Shown here: in pieces, positions 62,947 through 64,000 of the stretch
How the letters are laid out: every line of letters starts with the position of its first letter
How positions within the stretch are numbered: the first letter of the stretch is position 1
From: Tetrahymena thermophila SB210
Taxonomy: Eukaryota; Ciliophora; Oligohymenophorea; Hymenostomatida; Tetrahymenidae
Length of the DNA: 64,000 nt
Direction of reading: 5' to 3'
Assembly (NCBI RefSeq): GCF_000189635.1
Contig: NW_002476212.1
Span: 372,001 to 436,000 of the forward strand
Notes under the pieces: model-generated
Told to the model about the DNA's origin: nothing
Database searches by the model: none
The model's input: only the letters and a program-made list of their open reading frames with translations
Position numbers and translations under genes: made by a program

Positions 62947-64000
62947 TCATTTTAAAATTATGTATGATATAATAAATCCTAAGAGAGCCATAAGAATAAT
63001 TTTAGTTTTTTCATTTGAACCTTCTATAAAAAAGAATCTTTAATTTAAATTAAATATTTAATAAATTTAAAATATACTTAATGTCTAGGTTTTTTACTAT
63101 TTTAGTTTTAAGAGTTGCTAGTGTAATCTATTTCTTTCTTTTTCTTGTTCACGTATTTTTTTTTCTACTTCTATATACTTTTTACCTATTTCTTCAAAAT
63201 TTCTTCTTTGTTGATTATCTTAATCAAGTGAAACAAGGTTGTTGTCTTGCTTTGAGCTTTTTATCATAGAAGCATTTTTAAAAATTAAAATTGCAATTTA
63301 TTATAAAGCTAAATATTTATTTACTTAGAACGCACTGATTAATACATTTTTGACTGTTTCTAAATATGTTAAATAAGCAATAAATAAAGTTTTCTTCATT
63401 CATATTTTTAATTTTTACCAAAGTATTGTCTGTTCTGGAGTTTGTAATAAACTTCTTTATACCATTCTCATCTTTGTATAATGCTACCTTTAGTCTTTAT
63501 GATTCTATAGGATTTGGGTCTAACTTTTCTGCATTCTTCCACATTGTATCATACTCTTTATCATCACTAGTCTATCAATAAAATTAATTTAAAATAAAGC
63601 CAATTGCCTCTTTTGAGACAATATTAAGATGAATTCAAACATTATTAAACTAAAAATAAAGGTTTCTTTACCTTGTTTTCTATTTCCAAGCCAGAAACTA
63701 AGAATTTTTGATCAGAAACTATTTCAGCATCACGATAACTCTAATAATGAAGAAAGAAAAAACAATTTTAATTAACATCAAATCATAGCTAAAATTTATA
63801 CAATTGGTTTTATTGTAATATCTATATCAACACCTTTTGAAGGCTCAAGGAGACCGCGATAAGGTTTTACATTAAAATATTATTATCCAGTTGTTTTGAT
63901 CTATATTGAATAGAATTATATTTATTTTAAAAAAATATATTTCTGAGTATTTAAATACTTTAAAATAAACTGGCAGCTTTGCTTTATTTTTTAAGGTTAT
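62947..64000 (-). CDS. VAP: VAP (VAMP-associated protein), N-terminus beyond window
   Basis: Exons 64000-63959 (continuing off the window), 63900-63802, 63740-63672, 63571-63419, 63249-63078 and 63023-62947 join in phase to 203 residues plus TGA 62947-62949. The MSP domain is clear: ITLKNKAKLPVYFKIKTT, then YFNVKPYRGLLEPSKGVDI, and KFLVSGLEI; the KxKTT...Y.V.P..G.. core matches VAPA, and the lysines that contact FFAT motifs are kept. Then come DTMWKNAEK and QRLKVALY, a coiled coil (KKYIEVEKKIREQEKER) and a C-terminal transmembrane anchor (IILMALLGFIISYIIL) ending in Lys. VAPs sit in the ER membrane and tether FFAT-containing proteins such as ORPs. The acceptor for the coiled-coil exon (AAAG at 63250) is inferred from phase. 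Confidence 0.92.

Noticed and set aside
62654-63269. Two plus-strand ORFs (near 62654-62848 and 63081-63269)
   Set aside because: The second lies antisense to well-supported VAP exons on the minus strand; the first is low-complexity and reads into the same antisense frame.

Overview
The window reads as macronuclear DNA of an oligohymenophorean ciliate, most like Tetrahymena. The base composition is very AT-rich. Conserved proteins stay open only if TAA and TAG mean glutamine and TGA is the sole stop. Introns are short, AT-rich and mostly GTA...TAG. Standard-code ORFs are therefore mostly shadows. The gene models below were built by hand with the ciliate code, splicing wherever frame and phase closed exactly. 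I saw no telomere repeat, chromosome breakage site, tRNA, rRNA or CRISPR.

Left part (1-19.7 kb): the 3' part of an EF-hand-like gene (+), with a 1.77-kb intron; an unrecognised four-exon gene (+, 7.2-10.2 kb); ribokinase (-, 11.7-13.4 kb); an LRRC51-type leucine-rich-repeat protein (-, 15.1-16.9 kb), whose first exon needs one extra base in an A run; a small charged protein (-, 17.4-17.8 kb); and a multi-pass membrane protein (+, 18.1-19.6 kb).

Middle (19.7-41.5 kb): a tandem duplication of about 2.9 kb carries two paralogous genes (-). Each has an acidic N-terminus, a glycine-rich membrane region and a C-terminal J-like domain with HPD. One copy also carries a 124-bp terminal-inverted-repeat element that the other lacks. 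Next come an EcsC-like protein (-), a protein with alveolin-like EKP/EKPI repeats (+), a 12-exon EF-hand/WD-repeat protein of the WDR49/CFAP337 type (+, 6.4 kb) and an alpha/beta-hydrolase (-).

Right part (42-64 kb): two divergently oriented LRR genes, in which almost every exon is one LRR, flank a degenerate tandem repeat and a 120-bp inverted-repeat element. Then come an unrecognised helical protein (+) with a decayed partial copy upstream, a Deltex-type RING/DTC ubiquitin ligase (+), an acyl-CoA dehydrogenase/oxidase of the ACX4/GCDH group (-), an oxysterol-binding-protein-related protein (-), and a VAP (MSP domain, coiled coil, tail anchor; -) running off the right end.

Functionally, several genes belong to ciliary or cortical biology: LRRC51, WDR49/CFAP337 and the alveolin-like protein. 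The ORP and VAP genes are neighbours, and their families act together at ER membrane contact sites. The rest are housekeeping metabolism (ribokinase, acyl-CoA oxidation) or lineage-specific proteins.
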